Assembly (NCBI GenBank): GCA_963838235.1
Contig: CAWIQJ010000003.1
Coordinates: 124,001-188,000, forward strand
Length of the DNA stretch: 64,000 nucleotides
Reading direction: 5' to 3'
DNA from: JAFECT01 sp963838235
GTDB lineage: Bacteria; Pseudomonadota; Alphaproteobacteria; Caulobacterales; Caulobacteraceae
Positions 16,896 through 25,417 of the stretch are shown here, piece by piece (within the stretch, counting starts at the first letter, position 1; each line of letters starts with the position of its first letter). A model generated the notes under the pieces. That model was not told the origin of the DNA. It searched no databases and saw only the letters and a program-made list of their open reading frames with translations. The position numbers and the translations under genes are program-made.

Positions 16896-17600
16896 TCAGG
16901 TGAGTTGCGGCGGAAAGCTTGGTTCGGCGTCCAGGGCCGGCGTGGCGGCGCGTCTTCCTTTCGGCTGAATCTCGAATTTCCAGTCTGGGACCGCGCCGTT
17001 GGCGATGCGGTCACGAAACACCACGCCGAGCCCGGCAAGGGACGCGGCTTCACAGGTCGGGACGAGAAGGTCAGACGAAATCCCCTTCAAGGCCCGAGAC
17101 TTCACATAGGCTTGGTCACCGTTTTGCTCGCACGAGAAGGCGTAGAAATACGCAGTGTCTCCCGCGACGCGTATCAAATCATAGGCGTAATTTGGCCCGG
17201 ACGCGGCGGCGTCGTCGCCGAGGGGCAGTTCAACAACGTACAAGTCGCCCCCGATACTCTTGACGAAAAAGCGCGTGTCCTGTCCGGCGCTCTTCATGCC
17301 GGGCAGATTGGCGAGCGCATTGCTGGCGGCGTCCGGATGGACGACGTACTCGCCGTCTCGAAGGCTCAATGTTGCTGCCGTATCACGCTTATACCCGGTG
17401 CAGCCGATGAGCGTCCCAGACGCGCCCGCGCAATTGGTGAACTCCACGACGCGCGAACCGTCGGCGAATGGCGTGTCGGCCATGCCGGCGGTGATCAGCG
17501 GCTCGCGACTGGCGAAACAACCGGCGAGGAGCAGCAGGCTGGCGAGCGTTGTCGATTTCCCTACGAGGGAAAGCAAACGGGTGATCGACCTGCTCATCAT
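16896..17600 (-). CDS. Putative lipoprotein, unknown function
   Basis: 234 residues from ATG-ATG at 17600, preceded by GGAGGCGAGGACC; an in-frame ATG at 17672 lies upstream of this site and is disfavoured. N-terminal signal LASLLLLAGC with a clear lipobox (LAGC). The mature domain has paired segments VVEFTNCAGASGTLIGCTGYKRD and a later YFYAFSCEQNGDQAY, with four Cys in all. No family recognised. Lies 91 bases downstream of the S16-nSTAND gene on the same strand, so co-transcription is possible; a link to that system is only positional. Confidence 0.65.
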   Translation of the reverse strand: MMSRSITRLLSLVGKSTTLASLLLLAGCFASREPLITAGMADTPFADGSRVVEFTNCAGASGTLIGCTGYKRDTAATLSLRDGEYVVHPDAASNALANLPGMKSAGQDTRFFVKSIGGDLYVVELPLGDDAAASGPNYAYDLIRVAGDTAYFYAFSCEQNGDQAYVKSRALKGISSDLLVPTCEAASLAGLGVVFRDRIANGAVPDWKFEIQPKGRRAATPALDAEPSFPPQLT

Positions 17601-17691
17601 GGTCCTCGCCTCCAACTTGATCCGACCATCAGACGAAGCGGCGTTTGCGGCCGCTCGCCATCGCCCCGCCATGACCTCTGGACTTCAGCGT

Positions 17692-20319
17692 TCAAAAGAC
17701 AAGTTGAATCTCATGCAGTAAAACGGCTTGAAATCCCGCGAAGGGCCTCCCGTTCAGGCGGTAGTCGGAAGTGATCGCCACAGTGTGAATGGGCCGGTCG
17801 CCGCCTGCCTCAAGGACGAACGTCTTCGCGGCAATATCATCGGCGGGCGCTTGCGCTCCAACAGCGTCCTGGATCTGGAACGCCCGGCGCAGTTCTTCAC
17901 CCACCGTATCGATTGGGGTCCCGGCCGCGTCGTAGGCGGTCGCCGTCCAAGCAGGATGGGTGACGCCGCTTCCGGTCGCCGCCCATAGGCCGGCGCGGAT
18001 CAATCTGATGATCCGTGCGGGGCGATCCGACGCGAGGGTGAAGCTGATCGGCGCCGTGGGCGGATCGGCCATCTGGGTCAGGAAATGCTGATCCTTGGCG
18101 CCTTTGGCCGCCGCACGCCCATCGTAGAGGCCTCGCTTGCCCTGAATGAGCAGTCGCGAGGCGGCGGGCGACATCGCAACGACAGATAAACCGTGGGCGC
18201 GCAGAAATGGCGCGGCCGCGATCTCGAACCGCGGCGGCCCCACATCCGCGTCGTCGAACCGGACGTGCAGCGTGTTCATTGCTGTCACGATCCGGGGCAA
18301 GGTCGCCGCGGCAAGGGCGCCCGCCGCGGTCGTCGGCACAGCAATCGCGAGTCCGGTGAGAAACCTGCGCCGCGAGCGCGACCTGACCGAAGCGCGCAGA
18401 TAGTCGACGGCTGGCGCATCGCCGGACGTCCAGTCCGTCAGCCGCCGCTTGTAGACCTTATACGCTGCGTCCAACTGCGGCCCTGCGGCGATCAGCGAGC
18501 GTTCATTCCGCCGCCATTGCGCCGCCTCGCGGATCACATCGCGCCATAACTGGATGTCCGCTTCCTCGACTTCGTGCAAATCGACCGCGCGCCTCCAATG
18601 TCTCAGCAACGCCCCATGTGCGGCCCTGACGCTCGCCTGACCGTCGGGACCGGCGTCCTGGACGAGCAGGCGCCGCGCTAGAAAAGCGGAAGCCAGACCG
18701 AGCATGGGGCTTTCGGCCGGATATTCCGATAGGCGCAAACGGCCGACCGTCTTGAGATTCCAGATCAACGGCGCGAACATCGCCTGTTCCGATGGCGAGG
18801 CTCGATCGTAGGCCGCCTCGGCACGGGCGCTGATGATCCCGTCCAACCCGCCGACATCGTGATAATCCGACATTCGCAGCGTGTTGTTCGTCCGATCACA
18901 TCGCTCGTAGAGTTCGGTCAGCAGTAATTCCAGCAGTGGCAACACATCTGCGCCGCCATGGCTGGCGGCCGCGAAGAGCTGGGCGTCAAGACCGGGCTCG
19001 AAACGCAACCGCGCCGCCTTTGCCGGTTCGCGGATGACCGCCTCGAGGCTGGCGGGGCCGAGCTGTTGGGTCAGGTCATAGCGACCCTCGACCCCAAACG
19101 CCGCCGCGAGCGCCGCGTATCCGGCGACATCTGAGTTCGCTGATTTGGCGCCGGTGGCGATCACCCAGACACCGCGCTCGGCGAGGCCCGCGACCAGGTT
19201 CGCCAACTCTGTCACGGTTGCAGGCTGCAGCCTGCCGTCGAACCATTGTTCCATCTGATCTAGGATGAGCACGAACCGGGTCTGACCGGGCGCGGCCCGC
19301 TCCAGCCGTGACAGAACAGACGCAGGCGCGAGGACATCCGCGGCGGCGAGCGCCATGTCATTCGACGCGGTCAGTCCACCTTGCTCTCCATGAAGCCAGG
19401 CCATGCGAAAAGCGGCCGCCAGCGACTCCCGCTCGCATTTTGGGTCGGCGTTCGCCTCAACGGCGTGCGGCCGTAGCAAGCCCCAGCGGAAGCCGTCGCC
19501 GGGAAGATCCGGCGCGCCCCGGCGCACGAGCGCCGGCAGCACGCCGGCGAGGACCAGGGACGACTTGCCGCCACCGCTCGGTCCTTCGATCAGGATCGCG
19601 GACTGTCCAGTGGCGGTCCTGCGCTGGATAAGGGCCAGGATGTCCTCGATCTCTCGTTCGCGACCGAAAAAGATCGAGGCGTGGCGGAATTCGAACGGCT
19701 CCAGGCCGCGAAAGGGCGAGTCCAGCCAGGTCTGCGACAGACGCACGCCCACATGCTGCAGGGCCTCTTCCAGCCGTGCGACCGGCGCCAGGATGATGCC
19801 CTGGGCGGCGGCCGCACCTCTCAATTCCAGCGTCAACTCAGTTTCATTTCGGCGCGGGAACAGGACGGTGGCGCCGCGCGGCAGGGTCGCCAGCGCGGCG
19901 ACTAGTTTCCGCGGCAGACCCTCCACTGCCTCAACGCCGCCGTTATCGTTCAGGACGCCAGTCGCGGCGAGCGGTGGCAGATCGAAGCATGCCTCGCCGT
20001 CAGCACCGCACATCGCCGCCGTCAGCGCCAGAGCGAAGGCCAAGTCGGCGCTGCGGCCGTGCAGATTATCCAAGCGACCGTGAGCTTCAAAGCGAACCTC
20101 GATCTCCCGATCGACGTACTTTTCGCGGTAGAGCAACTCATAGGCCAGTCGCACGCCTGCGGCCGCCGACTCCAAGGCTTCGCCGCTCGCTCGCGCCAAT
20201 GCCACGCGCCGAACGGCCGAGCCTCGCGCCCCGGCGCCTATGGAGGCGCGCAAAGGGATGGACTCGGCGCCGGAATCGCCCGCTGTCAACAGCATCCATG
20301 CCGTGTTGAAGGCGCTCAT
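17692..20319 (-). CDS. nSTAND-type ATPase with N-terminal Lon-like (S16) protease domain
   Basis: 875 residues. Residues ~60-195 look like a Lon/S16 proteolytic domain: GRSADLAFALAL with S90 at the catalytic serine position, PPLAATGVLNDNGGVEAVEG, and K138 (GLPRKLVAAL) at the catalytic lysine position. Then FFGREREIEDIL leads into an nSTAND P-loop module: Walker A GPSGGGKSS (246-254), Walker B FVLILDQMEQW (349-359), and a helical STAND tail with LLPLLELLLTELYERC-type repeats. A transmembrane helix is predicted at ~652-677 after RSRSRRR, leaving a ~200-residue C-terminal domain. STAND proteins are switch ATPases used in immunity and cell death. It is last of three genes, after a sigma-like protein and an unknown protein. 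Domains good; role inferred. Confidence 0.78.
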   Translation of the reverse strand: MSAFNTAWMLLTAGDSGAESIPLRASIGAGARGSAVRRVALARASGEALESAAAGVRLAYELLYREKYVDREIEVRFEAHGRLDNLHGRSADLAFALALTAAMCGADGEACFDLPPLAATGVLNDNGGVEAVEGLPRKLVAALATLPRGATVLFPRRNETELTLELRGAAAAQGIILAPVARLEEALQHVGVRLSQTWLDSPFRGLEPFEFRHASIFFGREREIEDILALIQRRTATGQSAILIEGPSGGGKSSLVLAGVLPALVRRGAPDLPGDGFRWGLLRPHAVEANADPKCERESLAAAFRMAWLHGEQGGLTASNDMALAAADVLAPASVLSRLERAAPGQTRFVLILDQMEQWFDGRLQPATVTELANLVAGLAERGVWVIATGAKSANSDVAGYAALAAAFGVEGRYDLTQQLGPASLEAVIREPAKAARLRFEPGLDAQLFAAASHGGADVLPLLELLLTELYERCDRTNNTLRMSDYHDVGGLDGIISARAEAAYDRASPSEQAMFAPLIWNLKTVGRLRLSEYPAESPMLGLASAFLARRLLVQDAGPDGQASVRAAHGALLRHWRRAVDLHEVEEADIQLWRDVIREAAQWRRNERSLIAAGPQLDAAYKVYKRRLTDWTSGDAPAVDYLRASVRSRSRRRFLTGLAIAVPTTAAGALAAATLPRIVTAMNTLHVRFDDADVGPPRFEIAAAPFLRAHGLSVVAMSPAASRLLIQGKRGLYDGRAAAKGAKDQHFLTQMADPPTAPISFTLASDRPARIIRLIRAGLWAATGSGVTHPAWTATAYDAAGTPIDTVGEELRRAFQIQDAVGAQAPADDIAAKTFVLEAGGDRPIHTVAITSDYRLNGRPFAGFQAVLLHEIQLVF

Positions 20320-20347
20320 GACCGCATCAACTTAAGCCCCGCCGCAT

Positions 20348-21100
20348 CTACTCAGCCGATCGCACGGAATTGAAGACGACGCTGATCGGGTCACGATTGC
20401 GCAGGTCCAACCCGGTCGCCGAAATCTCGGCGAACACCGCGCCGTCTTTGACCACGTCCTCGATGATCACCCGCTCCTGCCCGCCGATCATGACGAACGC
20501 GCGCAGCATCAGGCCCTCATAGACGGCGGCTTGTTCCTGGTTGACGGTCACCAGCAGCGAGCATCTGCCGGCTGCGCGATCGGCGGCTGATATTCCAGGG
20601 AACGTCCGCAACGTCCACAGACCGCTCTCGCTCCGACAGACGATCGCCTGGTCCGGCGGCCCGCTGGAGGCCGCCAGGAGGCGGAAGCTTTCTGGGGCGG
20701 GCGGTGCGTGGGGGCGTCGCTGAAACGCAATGATCTCGCCGACGCTGTCATTCAGGCGCGACCGCGCCGCGGAGACCAGGCGATCCGAGACCCGGTTATC
20801 GAGCGCTGTCGCACCGCCTCGCCTTACATCTTCGACGAAGGCCACAGAGGCCTCGGCGCGAGCCCGGTCAGCGGGGGCTCGCAGTAGCGCCGAAGCTTCC
20901 TGCGCGGTCAAACCATTATCGACCAGCGCGGCTAAGGTCTCCGTGGCGATCATCGACGGCTCAGCCGTCGTCGCTTCATCCAGGGCCTGGCTCAACGCCG
21001 CCGCCATCCTGTCAACGTCTTGAGCTTCGCCCTCGCTGGTCGGCGAGGACACGGCCAGAAGGTGCGCCAGGAAACCGACGTGCTCCTCGTCTCCGGTCAT
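20348..21100 (-). CDS. Unknown protein of the sigma / S16-nSTAND operon
   Basis: 250 residues, soluble, no signal or membrane segment. The N-terminal ~110 residues are acidic and helical (AALSQALDEATTAEPS, TAQEASALLRAPADRARAEA). The C-terminal ~110 residues appear beta-rich (LLVTVNQEQAAVYEGLMLRAFV, ERVIIEDVVKDGAVFAEIS). Placement between a sigma-like gene (9-base gap) and the STAND gene (28-base gap) suggests a regulator or sensor, perhaps an anti-sigma analogue, but the Zn-binding HxxxCxxC of classical anti-sigmas is absent. No family recognised. Coding is well supported by composition and operon packing. Confidence 0.65.
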   Translation of the reverse strand: MTGDEEHVGFLAHLLAVSSPTSEGEAQDVDRMAAALSQALDEATTAEPSMIATETLAALVDNGLTAQEASALLRAPADRARAEASVAFVEDVRRGGATALDNRVSDRLVSAARSRLNDSVGEIIAFQRRPHAPPAPESFRLLAASSGPPDQAIVCRSESGLWTLRTFPGISAADRAAGRCSLLVTVNQEQAAVYEGLMLRAFVMIGGQERVIIEDVVKDGAVFAEISATGLDLRNRDPISVVFNSVRSAE

Positions 21101-21109
21101 GTGGTCAAA

Positions 21110-22261
21110 CTACTCCTCTGTTCCATAGACGGACGTCCCGGTGGTTTTCATCACCCCGACCGTCCGCGCAATCCTTCGCATCGCGCGCTGTTGAATCTGG
21201 CGGACGTCCTCCACCGGTCGGGCCATCAACTGGGCGATCACCCGAGGCGGCGCGCCGGTCGACAGGAAGGTCTGAAGATAGAGCCGCTCGTCCGCTGGCC
21301 AGGTTTCGGCAGCGGCCGTGATCGTCGCGATCATGGCGGCCCGGTCCGACGCTTGTTGCCGCTCGATGATTTCTTGCTCAGGGTCACCAGTCTCGGCGGT
21401 GAGCCGTATCGGTTCGCCCCGCTCGGCCGCGTCTTCGATCGAGGCGCTTTGGCCGTAGTGTCGGCGGGTCCGCTCCGCTTCGACGGCGCTGCGCACCCTC
21501 TCGATCGCAGCGGCGACCGCTTCGGGATTCAGGTTTTCGTGATGGACTTCGAGCCGTTCGAATACCCTCTGCAGATCGAGCGGCGCGCCTTTCCACGCCG
21601 TCGCTATGAAGACGGCGCGGTCGAGCGCCTGCATACGCTCGACGTCGGCCGGCAGCCTGAGGCGTGGCGTTTCTTTGCGCAACAAATCGATCAACAACCG
21701 GTCGATCAGGACAAGGACAAAGCCTTCGAAGCTTCCTTTGTCGTTGAACGCGCGCAGGCGTCTAAAGTCATCTTGCAGCAGCCCGAGGCAGACCTCCTGG
21801 AACAGGTCCTCGCGCGCCGCGGAATCCGCGCGAGGGAATCGATTCGAGACACGCCGCCGAATGTCGGGTCCGAAGATCCGTTCAAATCGCCGCCAAGCTG
21901 CATCGGGCGCGGCGGCAAGTTCGCCGGAAAGCTCCTGGATCAGCACCCGGCGACTGAAGAGCGCCAGGAACGACGCCAGCGTCGAGCGGCCATCGAAGGC
22001 TTTCAGGCCGCTATAACCGTCCGACTTCAGAGCCTCGATGACCCGCAAAAAGGCGGCTTCGCCGGCGGCTCCTTCCCCTTCCAGTCGCACGACGGCCGAC
22101 CAGATCACCGGCGACGCCAAGCCCAGAAAACGATCGATCGCCAGCGGTTCGCCAGCGGCGACCTGCGCCAAAAGCTTCAGCTCTGCAGTTCCTTGAGCCG
22201 CTGTCACCGGACGCCACGCACCCTGAACGCTAATTGACGCGCATTCAGCGTGGGGGGTCAA
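21110..22261 (-). CDS. Sigma-70-like protein with two region-2-like modules
   Basis: Up to 383 residues from a TTG at 22261; a GTG at 22207 with AGGGTG upstream may be the real start. Residues ~28-110 and ~118-196 each resemble a sigma region 2 module; the second has AREDLFQEVCLGLLQDDFRR and FEGFVLVLIDRLLIDLLRKE, the classic D..Q...L and DLLRK pattern. The C-terminal ~60 residues (WPADERLYLQTFLSTG, VIAQLMARPVEDVRQIQQRA) match a region 4-like helix-turn-helix. A possible promoter TTGACC-18-TCAATT overlaps the distal start. First gene of the operon, so it may control its own transcription. Sigma-like call good; promoter recognition unproven. Confidence 0.75.
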   Translation of the reverse strand: MTPHAECASISVQGAWRPVTAAQGTAELKLLAQVAAGEPLAIDRFLGLASPVIWSAVVRLEGEGAAGEAAFLRVIEALKSDGYSGLKAFDGRSTLASFLALFSRRVLIQELSGELAAAPDAAWRRFERIFGPDIRRRVSNRFPRADSAAREDLFQEVCLGLLQDDFRRLRAFNDKGSFEGFVLVLIDRLLIDLLRKETPRLRLPADVERMQALDRAVFIATAWKGAPLDLQRVFERLEVHHENLNPEAVAAAIERVRSAVEAERTRRHYGQSASIEDAAERGEPIRLTAETGDPEQEIIERQQASDRAAMIATITAAAETWPADERLYLQTFLSTGAPPRVIAQLMARPVEDVRQIQQRAMRRIARTVGVMKTTGTSVYGTEE

Positions 22262-22360
22262 CCGAGCCGACTTGGCGGTGCTCGGTACGCGGCAAATTGC
22301 AGAGCTTCCGACGGTCCCGGGGCGTCGTTTGAACGCCCAGAGACGCGTGCAGCCGAAGGC

Positions 22361-22576
22361 TCAGCCGCGGACGCCGGTGACGGCGCCGGGCGTTTTCACC
22401 TTCACGGGCGGCGTTACGAGCTTCTGCGCCAACTGGTTGATCAAGCTCGCGGTCGTGCTTTGCGCCTTCGGCTTCGGTTGCGCCTGGCCGGCGCCTTGAG
22501 CGAATGCCGGTGATACGGCCAGCACAGTAGCGATCGCACCCAGGACAAGAACGGTCGAGAGGTTCTTCGCGCGCAT
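22361..22576 (-). CDS. Small secreted protein, unknown
   Basis: 71 residues with a clear signal peptide (LSTVLVLGAIATVLAVSPAFA) and a mature part of about 45 residues, QGAGQAQPKPKAQSTTASLI, ending KTPGAVTGVRG; low complexity, basic. Start ATG at 22576 with AGGAAAGG about 12 bases upstream. No family recognised. Upstream of the sigma operon on the same strand but separated by ~100 bases. Confidence 0.5.
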   Translation of the reverse strand: MRAKNLSTVLVLGAIATVLAVSPAFAQGAGQAQPKPKAQSTTASLINQLAQKLVTPPVKVKTPGAVTGVRG

Positions 22577-22893
22577 GGCAAAAGCCTTTCCTGAAGAAAC
22601 CGGGTCGCCCCAACGGCGGCTGGTCGATGGAGCAGACGGACAGGTCCCGAATTTTCACGGCGTCGGGCGCGCTTTGCGCGTGCGGCGGCTTCGACGGCGG
22701 CGAACGCCCGAAATCGCCGGCCGCACAAAGGTGATTACATTCAATCGGATACCACATTTGGATGATCTCCGCTCACCCCCGTCACGGCGGATCCTCGTAA
22801 GGCGTTTGCACCGGCCTGGGCCCGTGTTATGCTGCGGCGCAACAATTTCTGCCGCATCTGCGAACACGCAGGCGCCTGCTGAGGAGTTCTCCC
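22577..22893. other. 317-base intergenic region
   Basis: Divergent promoter region between the small secreted protein and the Ala-rich protein at 22894. A possible promoter for the latter is TTGCAC (about 22806) with TATGCT 16 bases on. The stretch 22730-22790 is AT-richer than the surroundings. No coding frame with gene-like character, no RNA gene and no repeat was recognised. Confidence 0.4.
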
Positions 22894-23316
22894 TTGTCCG
22901 CCCAGGAAACCGCCGCCTTCACCTTCGGCCCGAAGATCGAGCCCGAGCGCGCCCTGCGCCTCGGCGCCGCCGCCGCCGTCGCCCCGCTCTGGGCCGCCTA
23001 TTTCGCGGCGGCGAGCACGGGCATGGCCTATTGGTGGATGACCGCCTGGACCCGCCGCGGCGAGCAAAAGGCCTTTGCCCCCAAGGCCCTGGCTCAGCCG
23101 GTCAAGACCGTGGTCGAGATCGCCGAAGCGCCGGTCGAGGCCGTCGCCGAGGCGGCGGAAGCCACCCCCAAGGTCGAGCTGGTCACTGCAACCCCGGCCG
23201 CGAAGCCGATCGCCAAGCCCGTGGCCAAGGCCGCCGCGCCTGCCAAGCCCGCGGCGCCCAAGACCGTGTCCGCGAGAACCGCGCCCAAGCCCAAGACGGT
23301 CCGTCCGAAATCCTGA
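22894..23316 (+). CDS. Hypothetical protein with Ala/Lys/Pro-rich tail
   Basis: 140 residues from a TTG at 22894 with GAGGAG a few bases upstream. The first ~55 residues hold a hydrophobic stretch (LRLGAAAAVAPLWAAYFAAA) and WWMTAWTRR. The remainder is a repetitive Ala/Lys/Pro/Val tail similar in composition to histone H1-like or PHA phasin-associated tails. A membrane-near or granule-associated protein is possible, but no family was recognised with confidence. Single gene, GC-rich. Confidence 0.55.
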   Translation: MSAQETAAFTFGPKIEPERALRLGAAAAVAPLWAAYFAAASTGMAYWWMTAWTRRGEQKAFAPKALAQPVKTVVEIAEAPVEAVAEAAEATPKVELVTATPAAKPIAKPVAKAAAPAKPAAPKTVSARTAPKPKTVRPKS

Positions 23317-23329
23317 CGGTTCCAGTCCA

Positions 23330-23461
23330 GTGATTCTCAACGCGTTCTGTAAGGTGAGCGGCCGTCGCGGCCGCCGCCCCGTACCGCCGGTCCTTCCGGT
23401 CGAGTCCCAGGCCCCGGCCGTGGCGCCCGTCGCCGTAGAACCCAAGACCTCGAAGACCTAG
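23330..23461 (+). CDS. Possible 43-residue protein
   Basis: GTG-initiated frame of 43 codons (ILNAFCKVSGRRGRRPVPP...) directly after the Ala-rich gene, ending four bases inside the convergent EEP gene end. It has a basic patch followed by a Pro/Val-rich tail. It may instead be an out-of-frame continuation of the preceding gene if an indel lies near 23315. No ribosome binding site of note. Weak. Confidence 0.2.
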   Translation: MILNAFCKVSGRRGRRPVPPVLPVESQAPAVAPVAVEPKTSKT

Positions 23462-24459
23462 GGCCGCTTCGACGGCGCCACCTCGAGCACGATCGGACGG
23501 TGGTCCGAGCCGGTGGCCTCGCCCATGCGCCGGCTGAGGATGGTCGCGCCGGGGCCCGCAAAGGCGTTCTCGATGGCGATCCGGAACGGGCCGGGCAGCG
23601 GCGCGGGCCAGTCGCCGATCACCGCCGGCGCGGCGCTCAGCCGCTCGCGCGACATCAGACTCTGCAATCGTTCACCCGACGCCGTGGCGTTGAAGTCGCC
23701 CACGACCACGGTCGGGACGCCGTCCGACGGCGTCTCCAGCGCCGCCTCGAGCCGTCCGATCTGGGCCGCCTGGCTCTGCGGCCTTCGGAACGGCCAGGGG
23801 CGGGTCAGGTGCACCACGATCAGGCGGAACGGCGCGCCGGGGCGCTCGATCCGCGCGGCCAGGATGTTGAAGTTCCAGGTCACGCCCGAGATCAGCGGCG
23901 TCACCGGCCAGCGCGAGGCGATCACCGCGCCGGGCTGGCCCTTGTAGATCGGGTTGCCGGGCGAGAGCGTGCGGTAGGGCAGGGCGGGAAACAGCACCGC
24001 CTGGGCGGCGCGGTGCTGGTCGGCGAACTCAACCATGGCGGCGACGTCCGGATGGGCGTCGGCGACCGAGCGGGCGGCGCGGGCGATGTCGCGGTTCTCA
24101 TCCCAGATGTTGGCGAAATAGATCCGCGTCGGCGGGGTCTGCGCGTCCGCGGGCGCGTGCGACGGAAACCACTGGCCGCGCAGGGCCAGCAGCAGCGCGG
24201 CCGCGACGATGAACAGGCCGGCCGCCGGCTTCCAGCGGCGCAGGACCAGGGCGACTAGCAGCGCCAGCGCGCAAAGGCTGAGCACGGGCGCCCCGAACTG
24301 GGAGAAGAGGTCAACCAGGCGGTTGTCGACGCCCACCGCAAAGGTGCACCCAGCGACCAGCAGGCCCAGGCCGGCCGCCGCCCACAGGGTCCAATTCGCC
24401 AGCAGACTCAGACCCTTGCTCAATCCGCCGCTCCGGCCCCGACAAAGGGGATCGTCCAT
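23458..24459 (-). CDS. Membrane-anchored endonuclease/exonuclease/phosphatase-family protein
   Basis: 333 residues. Three N-terminal transmembrane helices (LANWTLWAAAGLGLLVAGC; SLCALALLVALVL; AGLFIVAAALLLAL), then a periplasmic-facing EEP domain: IYFANIWDENRD, DVAAMVEF (catalytic Glu), VVVGDFNATASG (GDFN motif) and the C-terminal SDHRPIVLEV (SDH motif). Family members hydrolyse phosphodiesters, phosphoinositides or nucleic acids; the substrate is undetermined. Divergent from the DUF4112 gene. Length and topology fit the common 'EEP family membrane protein' group. Confidence 0.88.
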   Translation of the reverse strand: MDDPLCRGRSGGLSKGLSLLANWTLWAAAGLGLLVAGCTFAVGVDNRLVDLFSQFGAPVLSLCALALLVALVLRRWKPAAGLFIVAAALLLALRGQWFPSHAPADAQTPPTRIYFANIWDENRDIARAARSVADAHPDVAAMVEFADQHRAAQAVLFPALPYRTLSPGNPIYKGQPGAVIASRWPVTPLISGVTWNFNILAARIERPGAPFRLIVVHLTRPWPFRRPQSQAAQIGRLEAALETPSDGVPTVVVGDFNATASGERLQSLMSRERLSAAPAVIGDWPAPLPGPFRIAIENAFAGPGATILSRRMGEATGSDHRPIVLEVAPSKRP

Positions 24460-24515
24460 AGCCCCGCTTGCGTTAAGGTAGTCCTCAGCCGGCGGGCGGT
24501 GACAGGGGGAACGGC

Positions 24516-25000
24516 ATGGTCGCGCGCAGCATTCCCGAACTCGAGAAGATCTGGGTGTCGCTGGAGCATTCCAAGCGATTCTCCGACGGCCTGATCTCGA
24601 TCGGCGGTGTGGGCCTCCTGGGCGTGAACGGCCTGATCGCCATGGCCTCCAGTGCGTTCAGCCTGCCGGTCGAAGTCCTGTTCGAAGCCTATACCGCCAT
24701 CACCGCCCTCTACCTGCTGGGCCTGGCTGCCTCGGCCCGGGCCTCGCCGGGGACCATGATTAAGGTCCTGATCTTCATCGCGGCCGACGCGGGTCTCGAC
24801 CTCGTCCCGGTGTTCGGCGGCTTTGCGGACGCGGTCCTGCGGGCGCCCGGCTGGCGGCCGGCGCGATTTAGAAGGAGATCGAACAGACCCATTGGGTGGA
24901 CGAAAGCTGGCGCAACGTCCGCGCCGCGGGGTCCTACCAGCAGCACCTGGCCGACATGCGCTCGGCCGGGAAGCGCCGGGTGGTGTTCCTGAGAGACTGA
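24516..25000 (+). CDS. DUF4112 membrane protein, frameshifted
   Basis: About 160 residues. Two hydrophobic segments and the DUF4112 hallmark DAGLDLVPVFGGFADAVLRA. A single shift near 24870 disrupts the tail; in the restored frame it reads EIEQTHWVDESWRNVRAAGS and ends KRRVVFLRD at 25000. Family function unknown; thought to be an inner-membrane protein. Preceded by a TTAAGG-containing divergent promoter shared with the EEP gene. The two-base shift is one of many in this window. Confidence 0.75.
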
Positions 25001-25003
25001 TCG

Positions 25004-25011
25004 TTAACCAA
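25004..25011 (+). promoter_or_regulatory. CtrA-like half-site TTAACCAA upstream of the Hpt gene
   Basis: TTAACC is the CtrA half-site core; this copy lies 47 bases before the Hpt start. Similar sites occur at the flagellar promoters in the window. CtrA control is inference. Confidence 0.35.
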
Positions 25012-25057
25012 ATCTTGGCGCGAGCCGCCCGACCCTCTCCGCATAGGGGAGGCCGCC

Positions 25058-25417
25058 ATGGCCAGACGCGACATCACCGGCGCCGTCGACTTCAGCGTGC
25101 TGGAATCCTTCGCCGGCAACGATGGCGCGGTGATCGAGGAAGTCCTCAACCTGTTCCGCGAGCAGTGCCAGATCTGGGGTCCGATGCTGGACGTCCAGTC
25201 CGGCGGCTGGCGCGACGCCGCGCACACGGTAAAGGGCGCCGCGGCCGGGATCGGGGCCAAGGAACTGTCGGAACTGTGCGGCCAGGCCGAGCACGCCGGC
25301 GACGACCTCGCTGCGCCGGCGCTGGAGCGGGTGCATGACGCGCTCGACCGCGCGCTCGGCGACGTGGCCGCCTACATGCACGAGCGCATGCTTCAGTCGC
25401 TGCGCGCACCCACCTGA
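25058..25417 (+). CDS. Hpt domain phosphotransfer protein
   Basis: 119 residues, a single histidine-phosphotransfer domain. The phospho-accepting histidine sits in DAAHTVKGAAAGIGAKEL (canonical HxxKGxxxxxG), preceded by the helix EEVLNLFREQCQIWGPML and followed by ALERVHDALDRALGD. Relays phosphate between a hybrid kinase and a receiver. A stand-alone receiver lies at 4919-5401 but is too far away to claim as partner. Its last 25 bases overlap the convergent chorismate mutase gene. A TTAACCAA half-site lies upstream. Confidence 0.88.
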   Translation: MARRDITGAVDFSVLESFAGNDGAVIEEVLNLFREQCQIWGPMLDVQSGGWRDAAHTVKGAAAGIGAKELSELCGQAEHAGDDLAAPALERVHDALDRALGDVAAYMHERMLQSLRAPT

